DNA from: Saprospiraceae bacterium
Lineage (GTDB): Bacteria > Bacteroidota > Bacteroidia > Chitinophagales > Saprospiraceae
Direction: 5' to 3'
Length of the DNA stretch: 64,000 nt
Assembly (NCBI GenBank): GCA_016715105.1
Contig: JADKBO010000012.1
Location: 1-64,000 of the forward strand
In this document: piece by piece, positions 28,018 through 38,299 of the stretch
Layout: each line of letters begins with the position of its first letter
Numbering within the stretch: the stretch's first letter is position 1
Notes under the pieces: generated by a model
The model's input: only the letters and a program-made list of their open reading frames with translations
Database searches by the model: none
Told to the model about the DNA's origin: nothing
Position numbers and translations under genes: made by a program

Positions 28018-31000
28018 TTATTCAAAAACGATAGACCGGATAGATACTCCCGGTGCTTCTGTCAAAATTTCAATAGGCTTATAAACAAAGAAAACTTTGT
28101 GATCTTTACCATCAGTTGTAGACTTTAAGGAAATAAAGATATCTCCCCTATTCGTTTCATTTTTGACTTTTACCATTTTACCCGTTCCTAAAAGTGGACC
28201 ATCAACTGCATCCAGTCTCGCCTCAACAGCCATCGCAATTTTTGGTTCATTTCTGTAAAAAGTAGATAAATGAATCCTCTTTATACCAGTAAGGTCAATC
28301 ATATCCGTAGCAAAATAACCTTCCTTGATTGGAAAAACCATCATCGAGGTTCCTCTCATATTGGCCATTGTAAACTCACTTTTGTCTTCTTTACCTGAAA
28401 GTTTCAATTCATTACCAGGTAAATACATTGTGGTCTTTCCAGTCATTGGTTTTATGCCTTCTCCGCCTCTATCGGTATAAACTGCAGACATGATCATCGT
28501 CGCAGTAGACTTCGTTTCTTTTGGCGGGACAACCTTTCCTGCTTGTGGTAATAAAGTCAGATCTTTTCCATCAGCGGCTAAAGACAAGATGTACTTAGCA
28601 ATTGCAGCAGCATCATCAGGATCAAGTGAAGGGTGGGCAGGCATTTGAGCTTCTCCCCAAGCACCTTGACTTCCATTAATGATACTTTTTGCTATTGATC
28701 CATCCGCTTTAGGTTGGCCATCATATTTCTTTGAAATATCCAAATAACTAGGTCCTATTGATTTTTCTTCAGCTTTATGGCAACTTTTGCAATCCAACCT
28801 TTCAGTAAGACTTTTTCCTTTACCACCAGTTGTGCCTTGGAAGTGACCCTGACCTACTGCTGCAAGATCAAATCCTTCCATATAGTTGACGGTTACCTTC
28901 AAGTTTTCTGGATCAATTTGTGTTGCACCTTCTGTATCATTGACGGATACTGTATAACTTAAAGGTTGACCAGGCACAAAAAATGTTCTATTACCACCGG
29001 TCAATGCAATCTTCAATTCTGGGCTGGCATTTCCAGCATACACAGCAATATTTTCAGAAAGTGTTCCTGAACCAGACTTATCCTTTACAGTGACATTGAT
29101 GTTATAATCGCCAATTTTGTCATAAGTATGGGTCATAGAATCTGATTTCGACTCTATCTCTTTTCCATCACCAAAATCCCAAACATAAGTGATTTCATCT
29201 CCATCTTTATCTTCTGCTTTTACTTTTGCAGTTACTGTAAATGGCAATACCCCACTCGTTTTATCTGTCGTCAATTCATTGATAGAAGGAGGTCTATTAC
29301 CTGTATTGAAATCAATTCTTGAAAGTCCTGAATTATCATTTTTCAAAAACCAACCTGATCCATATTCAAGTAAATAAAGTTTACCATCAGGCCCCATTTC
29401 CATGTCAATACAGTTATTGAGTTTTATACCGTCAAATAGTGGCTCCATTTTTTCAAAGTTGCCATCTTTATCCAGTGTTACTGCTTTAATCCAGTTTCTT
29501 ACCCATTCATAAATAATGACTTTGTTGTCATAATAATCAGGAAGCCTGGTCTCTTTTGGATACATATCTTTGTAATAAATCGGTCCTGCCATCGGATTTT
29601 TACCACCTGTGCCCAATTGTGGGAATTCATGAGATTTGTCATAAGAATACCACATAAATGCTGGCTGAGCAGCTGGTAATTCAACCAAACCAGTATTATT
29701 TTTTGATTCGTTCATTGGTTTTGCTGGATCAAACATATCACCCGAAATTCCAGTTGCATAATCATACTTTCTATAAGCAACATTTGGGCCTGCGAATAAT
29801 GGCCAGCCGTAGTTTCCTGCTTTTCTAGCTTGGTTGATTTCGTCATATCCTTTAGGTCCTCTTGTTTCCAAACTGTCCTTTGCAGCATCTGGACCTATAT
29901 CACCCCAGTATAAGTAGCCATTTTTTTGGTCAACCGAAATTCTGTATGGATTTCTATGTCCCATGGTGTAAATTTCAGGCCTTGTCTTAGCAGTTCCTTT
30001 AGGAAATAAATTACCTTCTGGAATGTCATAAGTAGCATCATCCTTGATCTTAATTCTCAATATTTTACCCCTCAAGTCATTAGTATTGGCAGATGATCTT
30101 CTAGCATCATATTGATCCTTACCTGGCAAATCATTCAATGGCGCAAAACCACTATTTACAAATGGAGCTCCTCTTTCATTGAATGGTGTTGAATTATCAC
30201 CCGTAGACAAATAAAGTAATCCATCAGGACCAAATGCGATAGAACCACCAGTGTGACAGCAAATCTGCCTTTGCACATAAAACTCCAAAATTGTTTTTTC
30301 AGAGGCTAAGTCAATGGTATCTTTTTCGAATGTGAATCTGGATAACCTATTAAGAGTGGTATCTTTTGGACTATAATACATATATACCCAATGGTTTTTT
30401 TCAAAGTTGGGATCCTTTGCAATACCCAATAAACCATCTTCAGCATTTACCCCTGGTACAGAAGATTCAAAATAGACATCTAAGAATCCAACTTGTTTGA
30501 GCGTTTTGGTCTCTTGACTATAATGCATGATTTCACCTCTTCTTTGAGTGATCAAGATGTCCAGATTTGGCAAAATGGTCATTTCTGTTGGTTCGTAAAA
30601 ACCACCATATGAGAGTATAGTCTTTGAAAATCGGTCTTGTTCTGGTGGATATTGAGTTTTTGCCTTACCATAATTTAGAACTTCATTATCGCCAATGGCA
30701 TACTGAATACCTCCTAGAAGGTGTTTGAGGAAATTCTCCTCCACATATGATTCTTTGGTGTGTCCAAGTCCAGTATAAAAAGCTCTGCCGCCATCATAGT
30801 CATGATACCAAGCAATGGGGTGATTTTCACCATTCTCACCACCTTCATAACTTTTTTCATCAAGGGCTAATACAACTTTAAGGTCTGGATTTATCTTCTT
30901 ATAGTTATATAATTCGTCTGTTCTTTTCCAAACATCTTCTGTCAAAAAAGAGGTAGCAGCGAATTTTTTATCCAATACTTTGAAATCTGCTTCTTGAATT

Positions 31001-31409
31001 TCTGGATGGCTTTGAAAATAAGCTCCTACCAATTCTCCATACCATTTCCAATCGTACTCAGCATCTGCAGCCGCATGTACACCTACAAATCCACCGCCAG
31101 ATTGAATATATCGCTCTAAAGCAGGACCTTGTCTGAAATCCAGAATATCTCCGGTTGTATTAAGGAAGATCAATGCTCCATATTTCTTTAGACTGTCGTC
31201 ATTGAATACAGAGGCATCACTGGTTGTGTCCACTTCAAACCCATTCTCGGCACCCAATTTTTGGATAGCGGCTATACCCTCAGGGATAGACTCATGTACA
31301 AAATCTGCTGTTTTTGAGAACAACAATACTCTAGGTGTGCCTTCTTGTTTTTTGAACATGATATCAAAAATAACGAAAGGCAAAAAAGCAATAAAAATGA
31401 TTGTTTCAT
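28018..31409 (-). CDS. Multidomain lipoprotein: ThuA-like, PQQ-type sugar dehydrogenase, PKD, cytochrome c, CBM-like; N-terminal frameshift
   Basis: About 1,130 residues. Residues ~15-235 are a ThuA-like (class I glutamine-amidotransferase-like) domain (RVLLFSKTADFVHESIPEG, GGGFVGVHAAAD, HPIAWYHDYDGGRAFYTGLGHT). Residues ~250-680 form a glucose/sorbosone dehydrogenase propeller (EDGLLGIAKDPNF, SIAFGPDGLLYLSTGDN, GHRNPYRISVD). A PKD domain follows (~700-780, YVWDFGDGKEIES). A class I cytochrome c has haem motif CKSCH at 865-869 with MPAHP as likely axial-methionine region. A C-terminal ~150 residues resemble a carbohydrate-binding module. The long frame starts at TTG (31383). An ATG at 31407-31409 in another frame encodes a lipoprotein signal MKQSFLLLFCLSLFLISC; adding one A to the A6 run (plus T6 at 31348-31353) joins them as C-S-K-K-Q-E-G. 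Likely periplasmic or surface sugar oxidation. Confidence 0.88.
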
Positions 31410-31674
31410 ACGAATACTCCTGTGATTTGAAATTTTTGTAATATAAATAGCTGCCTAATGTGGAAAATGGAGTTATTAGGTTAATTATTTAAAACAAAGC
31501 AAGTTATAAATTTCAAAAACGAAGTATGATGCAGTCTCTTTTTTTGTGAAAAGATTAACTAATATGACACTTAAAACTGTAAAGTTTTGCAAGTTGCCCT
31601 CAAGAGTTTAGAAATTTATAAAGTTCACTTTTCCAGTAGTATCTCAGCAATGTTTGATTTTTTCAATTGACAAA

Positions 31675-34447
31675 TTATTTCAAACTATTGATAATCATTT
31701 CCGCCTGAGTCAATCCTGGACTTGTTGCTGTCAATTTTATTTGACCAGGGCTACCATTTTTGGACTGAACAATTGCCAATGCCTTTCCACTATAGGTATT
31801 CCTTGTTTTAGAAGCAAAACTTACCAGACTTGCCGGGTCGCCATTGTCTGTAGCTATAACTTCTCCACTTCCCATGGCAGAAAACGAAATTGGAACTATG
31901 ACATTGGGTATAATCTTTCCATTTTCATCCGCTATTTGAGCGGTAACAAAAGCTAAATCCTTGCCATCAGCTTGGATGTTACTACGATCGACAGTTAAGA
32001 TAATCTTGGATGCTTTTCCCGTTGTTGCAACAGTTTCTTCCGCCCATTTTTTCCCCCTTTTATAACTTATGACTTTTAGTTCTCCAGGTTCGTAAATCAC
32101 ATCATCCCACCTCAATCGATACTCCAATTTTTGCATTTTCTTTTTTCCTTTAGACTTACCATTCAGGAAAAGTTCGGCTTCATCTCCTGACGTAAAAACA
32201 TGAACAGGGGTAATTTGACCAATTCGATCTGGCCAGTTCCAATGTGGCAAAATATGAGCCATTGGTAATTCTGGTCTCCATCTAGCCTGATAGAGAGAAA
32301 AATCTATCTTTTTTAAAACCAGCCAAGTCAATGATGCCAGAATAAGAACTTCTGCCTAAGTAATAAGGTGTAGGTTCTCCCAAATAATCCCAACCAGACC
32401 AAACAAACTCACCTGCAACAAATGAATGTTGGTCTTGAGTTGCAAAAACCTTATCTGGAGATGATCCGAATTGTGCAGTATATAATTCATATCCGCTAAC
32501 TTCCATGGATGTTGGATTTCCTCCTTTTCCATCACTTACAGGTGCTGAGATCCCAGGTTCAACTGGGAAAACATAAGTTCCCCTTGTGCTCAAAGCTGAG
32601 GCACTCTCACTACTTACGATCATCTTATCAGGAAAGGCTTTATGGAAAGTTGGATATAAAGGAGCAGTCCTTATACCATTTAGATGCGCATAAGCAGGTG
32701 CATCTCGGATGCCCTCACCTTGATAATTCAAACTCATAAAGTCAAACACTTTGGTAAATGGCATGTCTGGTTTTGCATAGTTTTTGGAGGCCGTCGCTGG
32801 TCTGGTACTGTCCTCCTCTTTTACAATGTTATATAATTTTTGAGCCAAGGCACCGCCTTCTTCTCCAGTGTATTGTTCACCAACTTCATTACCAAAGCTC
32901 CAGGCAATGACAGATGGATGGTTACGATCTCTTCTGATGAATGATCGAATATCAGCTTCGTACCATTCGGGGAAAACCAAATGGAAATCATGGGGTGTTT
33001 TCTTTCTTTCCCAACTATCAAAGACCTCATCTATAACTAGAAATCCCATTTGATCGGTAAGATCAAGCAACTCTGGCGCGGGAGGGTTATGGGACATTCT
33101 GATGGCGTTACAACCAAGTTCCTTTAGAATTTCCAACTGTCGCTGGGCCGCTCTGTAGTTAAATGCTGCTCCCAAAGCCCCTAAATCATGATGCTGGTTT
33201 ACACCTTTTAATCTGATTTTCTGGCCATTGACGATCAAACCTTCATTAGGATCAAATTGTATGTCTCTAATTCCAAAGGTGGTTTCATATTGATCCAACA
33301 GTATTCCGTTACTTGTTAAACTGGTAACAGCCTTATATAAGTTTGGTTTTTGTTCAGGAACAGGACCCCATAATTTGGGTTTCTTGATGGTAAAACTTTG
33401 GCTTACCTTACTCCTTACATTCTTTAATGTAATTGTTGAAGATGCTTGCGCTATCTCATTTGTATTGACGCCTTTTGTTGGATCCAGAAAAAACAATTGA
33501 GTACTTACTTTAATTTCTTTTTCTGATTTGTTTTTTTGATCAATATGAATGGTCAAATTGACTTGTGCTTCTTCGGCAGATACCTTTGGTGTGGTCACAA
33601 AAGTTCCCCAATGCCCGATGTGTATAGGATTTACCTTGGTGATCCAAACATTTCTGTATATTCCACCACCAGGGTACCAACGAGCTGAGTAGTTAGGATT
33701 GTCCAGTCTGATTGCTAGCTGGTTGTCTCCACCTTCCTTGATGTAGGGTGTAAGATTGAGTCTGAAAGAATTATATCCATACGGCCACCCTCCAACTAAA
33801 TGTCCGTTGAACCAAACCATCGCATAGGACATTGCACCATCAATATCCAAATAGATTTCTTTGTTCTTATCTAAGGATGTGAAGGTCAATTTTTTCCGAT
33901 ACCAAGCAACTCCCTGACTTGGTAACCTTCCCATACCACCCCCAACTATTGCATTGTTGCCTTCATAAAAAGGTTGATCAATGGCCCAATCATGAGGTAA
34001 ATTTACTTCTTCCCATTTAGTATCATCAAATGTATTTTGCACAAATGGAAAATCAGCACCTGGATTACCGGTTGGTCGTTTATAATGTTTTAAAGAATCG
34101 TTTATAAATGCATTGGCCGTTGGTAAAATGTAATTTTTTAAAACAGGGCTTTTACTTTCCTCTCTGACTGCTTCTGTAGGTTTTGAATCTGCTACTTTAT
34201 TGTCATTGTTATCTTGTACTGGTGGTCTTACATCATAAATAAAACCATCAGCAGCATCACCATCCTTGTACCTCATGAATTGCCAATGATCGTTGATACT
34301 GATGCGTTCTCTTCCGGTGGATCCTATTTTAGAAATTGGCTCCACATAAGGTGATGGCTTTTGGCAAGAGATCATTGAAAGGATGAAAATGAACAAGCCC
34401 AAGATGAGGATATTGGTAAAATGATGAGCTCTATTGAAAAAATACAT
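31675..34447 (-). CDS. GH2 family beta-galactosidase-type lipoprotein with DUF4982 domain, split by an apparent frameshift
   Basis: GH2 retaining glycosidase, ~930 residues when joined. Lipobox SMISC near residue 28 places it on a membrane. Sugar-binding jelly roll (WEEVNLPHDWAID, WYRKKLTF, NQLAIRLDNPNYSARWYPGGGIYRNV), Ig-like domain, TIM barrel with acid/base E521 (WSFGNEVGE) and nucleophile E614 (SSESAS). The first frame ends at 32282 with DRFFSLSG-stop. The second (31675 onward) reads FSLYQARWRPELPMAHILPHW, the continuation seen in the family, then DUF4982 (VFTSGDEAELFLNGKSKG) and a C-terminal bacterial Ig-like domain. Removing one T from the T5 run (plus A5 at 32298-32302) gives DRFSLYQARW with the family spacing; loss of a CT in the adjacent CTCTCT is an alternative. 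Both pieces are otherwise intact. Likely hydrolyses beta-galactosides or related glycans. Confidence 0.88.
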
Positions 34448-34812
34448 ATTGAATTTCTTAATTTTTTGAAAAAATAGTGGCCAAACCTGTCATAAACTTG
34501 AAAAGTATTTGGATTGACCTCTCTAGTCAAATTAGTGGCGAAAACAATCTTAATACTTTTTAAGCAATTGAACATAAAAATAAAGTAATAAATCACTTTT
34601 CATCATAGATAATAGCTGAATGCAAAGTAGCACTAAATTTACCATGATAAAATGAATAGAATCAATGTAGCCTATTGAATATTTATCAAACGGTTTAATA
34701 ATACTTATGAATAAGTCATTTCGTGCATCTTCCAAAATAGAATTGATAGTTGTTCACAAATACTCCATCCCTATTCTTTTGTTATTTTAAAACGAATAAC
34801 CACCTTTGCAAC
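34448..34812. other. Divergent intergenic region
   Basis: 365 bases between the GH2 lipoprotein (minus) and the acyl-adenylase (plus), AT-rich, with no credible gene. Immediately before the ATG at 34813 is CACCTTTGCA, close to the Bacteroidota -7 consensus TAnnTTTG except for C in the first position; if used, the transcript would be almost leaderless. Nothing else is clear. Confidence 0.45.
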
Positions 34813-36318
34813 ATGGGAATAAAATCATTTTTTGTCAAGCCATACGCAGATTTTGTGGCCAGAGGTATCAAGCAATGGGCAGCTTCTGCTGTTAATCACC
34901 AAAATGAATGTATGCTTTCAATTGTAAAGCAAGCTGCACAAACCAGATTCGGTATTGACCATAATTTTTCACAAATAAATGATTATGAGAGCTTTAAAAA
35001 AAATGTTCCTTTAGCTGATTATGAAGACCTCAAGCCTTACATTGACAAAATGACCAAAGGCGAAGCAGATATTCTTTGGCCGGGTAAACCGAAATATTTT
35101 GCAAAAACAAGTGGAACCACTTCAGGTATTAAATACATCCCCATCACCAAAGACAGCATGCCTAACCATATCAATGGGGCAAGATCGGCCATGCTCAACT
35201 ATATTTCTGAATCTGGTGATGCTTCGATCTTTGATGGCAAAATGATTTTCCTGAGCGGATCTCCAGAACTGGATGAAAAAGGGGGTGTCGCAACCGGTCG
35301 TCTTTCTGGTATTGTCAATCATGAAATCCCTGCATGGATAAAAGGCAACCAATTGCCTAGTTATCAGACCAATTGCATAGATGATTGGGAAGAAAAGTTA
35401 GAAAAAGTAATTGATGAAACTTTGAGCGCAGACATGAGGCTCATCAGCGGCATTCCTCCATGGGTGCAAATGTATTTTGAAAGGCTCCTCGTGAGGACTG
35501 GCAAGAAAAACATCATGGAAGTGTTCCCAAACTTTTCCTTATTCATTTATGGAGGCGTAAATTATGAACCTTACAGAGCCAAATTGGAAGAGCTCATTGG
35601 AAAAAAAATCAAAAGTGTAGAACTATTCCCTGCTAGTGAAGGATTCATTGCCTTCCAAGATCAGCAAGCAGATAAAGGTATGATCCTCAACACTGCATCA
35701 GGCATATTTTTTGAATTTGTACCCTCTGACGAAGTTTTCAATGAAAACCCTACTAGACTGAAGTTGGATCAAGTAAGTCTAGACAAAGATTATGCACTGA
35801 TCATCAACAGCAATGCTGGACTTTGGGGATACAACATAGGTGATTTAGTGAGATTTGCCTCCCTCGCTCCATATAGAGTCATCGTTTCTGGCCGTATCAA
35901 ACACTACATATCTGCTTTTGGCGAACACGTCATTGGTAAGGAAGTAGAAGAAGCACTCAACGAAGTCGGCAAAAAACATCAAACATCTGTAGTAGAATTC
36001 ACCGTAGCACCACAGGTCAATCCACTAAGCGGTCTACCCTATCATGAATGGTTTATTGAATTTGCGACTCCACCACAAAATCATGTAGCTTTTGCGGCGG
36101 ATCTAGACCTCGCTATGATCAAACAGAATATTTACTACGAAGACCTCATTGTTGGAAACATTCTAAAACCTCTGGTTGTTACATCCATGCAAAAGGATGC
36201 CTTTAGAAACTTTATGAAAGACCAAGGTAAATTGGGAGGACAGAATAAAGTGCCTCGATTGAGTAATGATCGCAAAATTGCAGATTTATTAGCTCCACTG
36301 AAATTAAATGATTATTAA
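34813..36318 (+). CDS. GH3-type (auxin-responsive promoter family) acyl-adenylase-like protein
   Basis: 501 residues from the ATG at 34813 (MGIKSFFVKPYADF). An in-frame ATG at 34750 would add 21 residues unlike the family start. It belongs to the GH3 family of the ANL (adenylating) superfamily, named for plant auxin-conjugating enzymes and common in Bacteroidota; this is not glycoside hydrolase family 3. Motifs: phosphate-binding loop TSGTTSGIKYIPIT near residue 98, YGGVNYEPY near 251, the ELFPASEGFIAFQDQ segment near 280, YNIGDLVRFASL near 340 and the hinge RIKHYISAFGEHV near 363. Predicted to adenylate a carboxylate and possibly transfer it to an amine; substrate unknown. Cytoplasmic. Single-gene unit by spacing. 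Confidence 0.9.
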   Translation: MGIKSFFVKPYADFVARGIKQWAASAVNHQNECMLSIVKQAAQTRFGIDHNFSQINDYESFKKNVPLADYEDLKPYIDKMTKGEADILWPGKPKYFAKTSGTTSGIKYIPITKDSMPNHINGARSAMLNYISESGDASIFDGKMIFLSGSPELDEKGGVATGRLSGIVNHEIPAWIKGNQLPSYQTNCIDDWEEKLEKVIDETLSADMRLISGIPPWVQMYFERLLVRTGKKNIMEVFPNFSLFIYGGVNYEPYRAKLEELIGKKIKSVELFPASEGFIAFQDQQADKGMILNTASGIFFEFVPSDEVFNENPTRLKLDQVSLDKDYALIINSNAGLWGYNIGDLVRFASLAPYRVIVSGRIKHYISAFGEHVIGKEVEEALNEVGKKHQTSVVEFTVAPQVNPLSGLPYHEWFIEFATPPQNHVAFAADLDLAMIKQNIYYEDLIVGNILKPLVVTSMQKDAFRNFMKDQGKLGGQNKVPRLSNDRKIADLLAPLKLNDY

Positions 36319-36479
36319 AATATTTTAGGAGGGCTTACCCTTGAAATTGTTTTGATATAATCTAGTGAAAACCACCATTTTTAATAGATCATGCTTTTTA
36401 GTTAAACATATAGCATATTATTTGCTTTATATTGGATTAAATCAAGCTTTTACAAATTACACAATTAGAAAATATACTT

Positions 36480-37838
36480 ATGAATTTGAAAAATTTACTT
36501 CCCATATTCTTTTTTTGTTTATCTGTGCAAGCTTTTGGGCAAACGCTAGGCCAACAGGTTTATAAATCAGGGTTTACAAATCCTGTTGACTTAACAAACG
36601 CAAATGATGGTTCAGGTAGGCTATTCATCGTGGAGCAAGGTGGTAGAATAAAGATTTTAGACAAAAACAAAAATATCTTAGCTACACCATTCCTCAACAT
36701 CAGTCATAAAATCAATCCCAATGGTGAAAGAGGATTATTGGGACTTGCTTTTCACCCTGATTTTGAAAATAATGGATACTTATTTATAAATTATGTAACA
36801 AGATCTGTTGATACGACCATCATAGCTCGATATACTGTTAGCAATTCAAATCCGAATATAGTTGATACAACTAGTCTTAAAATTTTGTTGAAAATCAAAC
36901 AACCTTATAGCAATCACAACGGTGGTTGCCTTAAATTTAGTCCAATTGATGGGTATTTATACATAGGAATGGGTGATGGTGGGTCTGGAGGTGATCCTCA
37001 GTGTTATGCACAAAATACTGCATCTTTATTAGGAAAAATGTTAAGGATAGATGTAAATCAAAATGTAAATACTACTCCATACTATGGAATTCCTGCAACT
37101 AATCCTTTTGTAGGAAATGCTTCCTACAAACCAGAAATTTGGGCCGTTGGTCTAAGGAATCCATGGCGCTTTTCCTTTGATAGAGCCAATGGTAGTCTTT
37201 GGATTGCAGATGTTGGTCAAGGAGATAGAGAAGAGGTAAATCATACACCTGCTGGTTCAAATACTGGAGTAAACTATGGATGGAAAGTAAAAGAAGGCAC
37301 ATTCTGCCATTATGATTTCAATAATTCTGGATGTCCTTCTCTGCCAGGATGTACAAGTTCAATTTACACTGATCCTGTTTTTGAATACGGAAGACAAAAC
37401 ATTGATGGTGGACAATCAATTTCAGGAGGCTTTGTTTACCGAGGTTGTGATTTTCCCAATCTCAGAGGCAAATATATTTGTAGTGATCACCTCAGTAACA
37501 ATACCTGGCTAGTAGACTCACTATATAATTCTTCCATTCATAGTAATTTCATTTCTAATGTTTCATGTTATGGCGAAGATGAGACAGGTGAATTATATGG
37601 AGTTAGCAGAAGTCTAGGCACGATATACAGAATTATTGACACGACAGTACCATTAACTAAAAGTGTTAGCGGCGCTATTCCTGCTACACAATTTGCATTA
37701 GACACCTTCAAAATAACAGCTCCGATCACTGTTACTGGAGGAGTGCTCAATGTTACCTCCAAAAACTTGGTAGTTGCCAGCAATGTAAATGTCAATAATG
37801 CTTTGCAAATCAATTTGATCAAACCGGGATGCCAATAG
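36480..37838 (+). CDS. Secreted PQQ-type glucose/sorbosone dehydrogenase-like propeller protein
   Basis: 452 residues. Signal peptide MNLKNLLPIFFFCLSVQAFGQ. The mature protein is a GSDH-family six-bladed propeller: NPVDLTNANDGSGRLFIVEQGGRI, NGERGLLGLAFHPDF, SNHNGGCLKFSPIDGYLYIGMGDGG, WAVGLRNPWRFSFDRANGSLWIADVGQ, NYGWKVKEGTFC. Cysteine-rich inserts (PSLPGCTSS, YRGCDFPNL) suggest disulfides. After about residue 385 a short beta-rich tail (ITAPITVTGGVLNVTSKNLVVAS) ends GCQ, unlike a canonical T9SS sorting domain. Probably acts outside the inner membrane, oxidising sugars or serving as a binding protein; PQQ dependence cannot be shown from sequence alone. It shares the propeller type with the domain in the 28018-31409 gene but is otherwise separate. 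Confidence 0.88.
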   Translation: MNLKNLLPIFFFCLSVQAFGQTLGQQVYKSGFTNPVDLTNANDGSGRLFIVEQGGRIKILDKNKNILATPFLNISHKINPNGERGLLGLAFHPDFENNGYLFINYVTRSVDTTIIARYTVSNSNPNIVDTTSLKILLKIKQPYSNHNGGCLKFSPIDGYLYIGMGDGGSGGDPQCYAQNTASLLGKMLRIDVNQNVNTTPYYGIPATNPFVGNASYKPEIWAVGLRNPWRFSFDRANGSLWIADVGQGDREEVNHTPAGSNTGVNYGWKVKEGTFCHYDFNNSGCPSLPGCTSSIYTDPVFEYGRQNIDGGQSISGGFVYRGCDFPNLRGKYICSDHLSNNTWLVDSLYNSSIHSNFISNVSCYGEDETGELYGVSRSLGTIYRIIDTTVPLTKSVSGAIPATQFALDTFKITAPITVTGGVLNVTSKNLVVASNVNVNNALQINLIKPGCQ

Positions 37839-37891
37839 ACGGAGAACGGAAACCGGAAACGGGAGACCGGAAACCGAAACTGGAAATGGGA

Positions 37892-37933
37892 GATCGGAGA
37901 TCGGAAATCGGAAATCGGAAATCGGAAATCGGG
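37892..37933. repeat. Short tandem repeat, 7-bp unit RATCGGA, six copies
   Basis: Six head-to-tail copies: GATCGGA twice, AATCGGA three times, AATCGGG once. It is preceded from 37840 by degenerate purine-rich relatives (GGAGAACGGAAACC, GGGAGACCGGAAACC). It lies just past the stop of the propeller gene, in non-coding DNA. Confidence 0.85.
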
Positions 37934-38040
37934 AGGAATGATTTGGTGATGGACTTTTATTATTGAAAATTGTAAAAGGAATTTGGTGGCGAGACTTCAG
38001 TCTCTGCCTACGGCGATGCTAATGGGAGGACTTGAATGAG

Positions 38041-38135
38041 CAATTTGGCAATGGGCAATTTGGCAATTTGGCAATGGGCAATTTAGCAATAGGCAATTTG
38101 GCAATGGGCAATTTGGCAATGGGCAATTTGGCAAT
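38041..38135. repeat. Tandem repeat, 15-bp unit CAATTTGGCAATGGG
   Basis: About six copies with small variants (one unit lengthened to 23 bp by an internal duplication, one reading CAATTTAGCAATAGG), ending in CAATTTGGCAAT. The unit itself is built from two related halves (GGCAATTT and GGCAATGG), so this looks like slippage-driven growth. Non-coding. Confidence 0.85.
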
Positions 38136-38299
38136 TTTAAGTCTTACCCCATTTTTTGAATGCTCAACAAAACTTGAATCTGAAAATCATAAAAGCTGAA
38201 AATTTAAACCCATCAGTTATCCATAATAGGTTGCCACGAATTCACGAAAAAAAACTTCATTTCACGAATTTACTGTTAATTATGATCTCGTAGCTCGAA

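Noticed and set aside
31675..32331. Separate DUF4982 gene
   Set aside because: Its start lies inside the GH2 frame and its first residues (LYQARWRPELP) are the normal continuation of the GH2 barrel; treated as one split gene.
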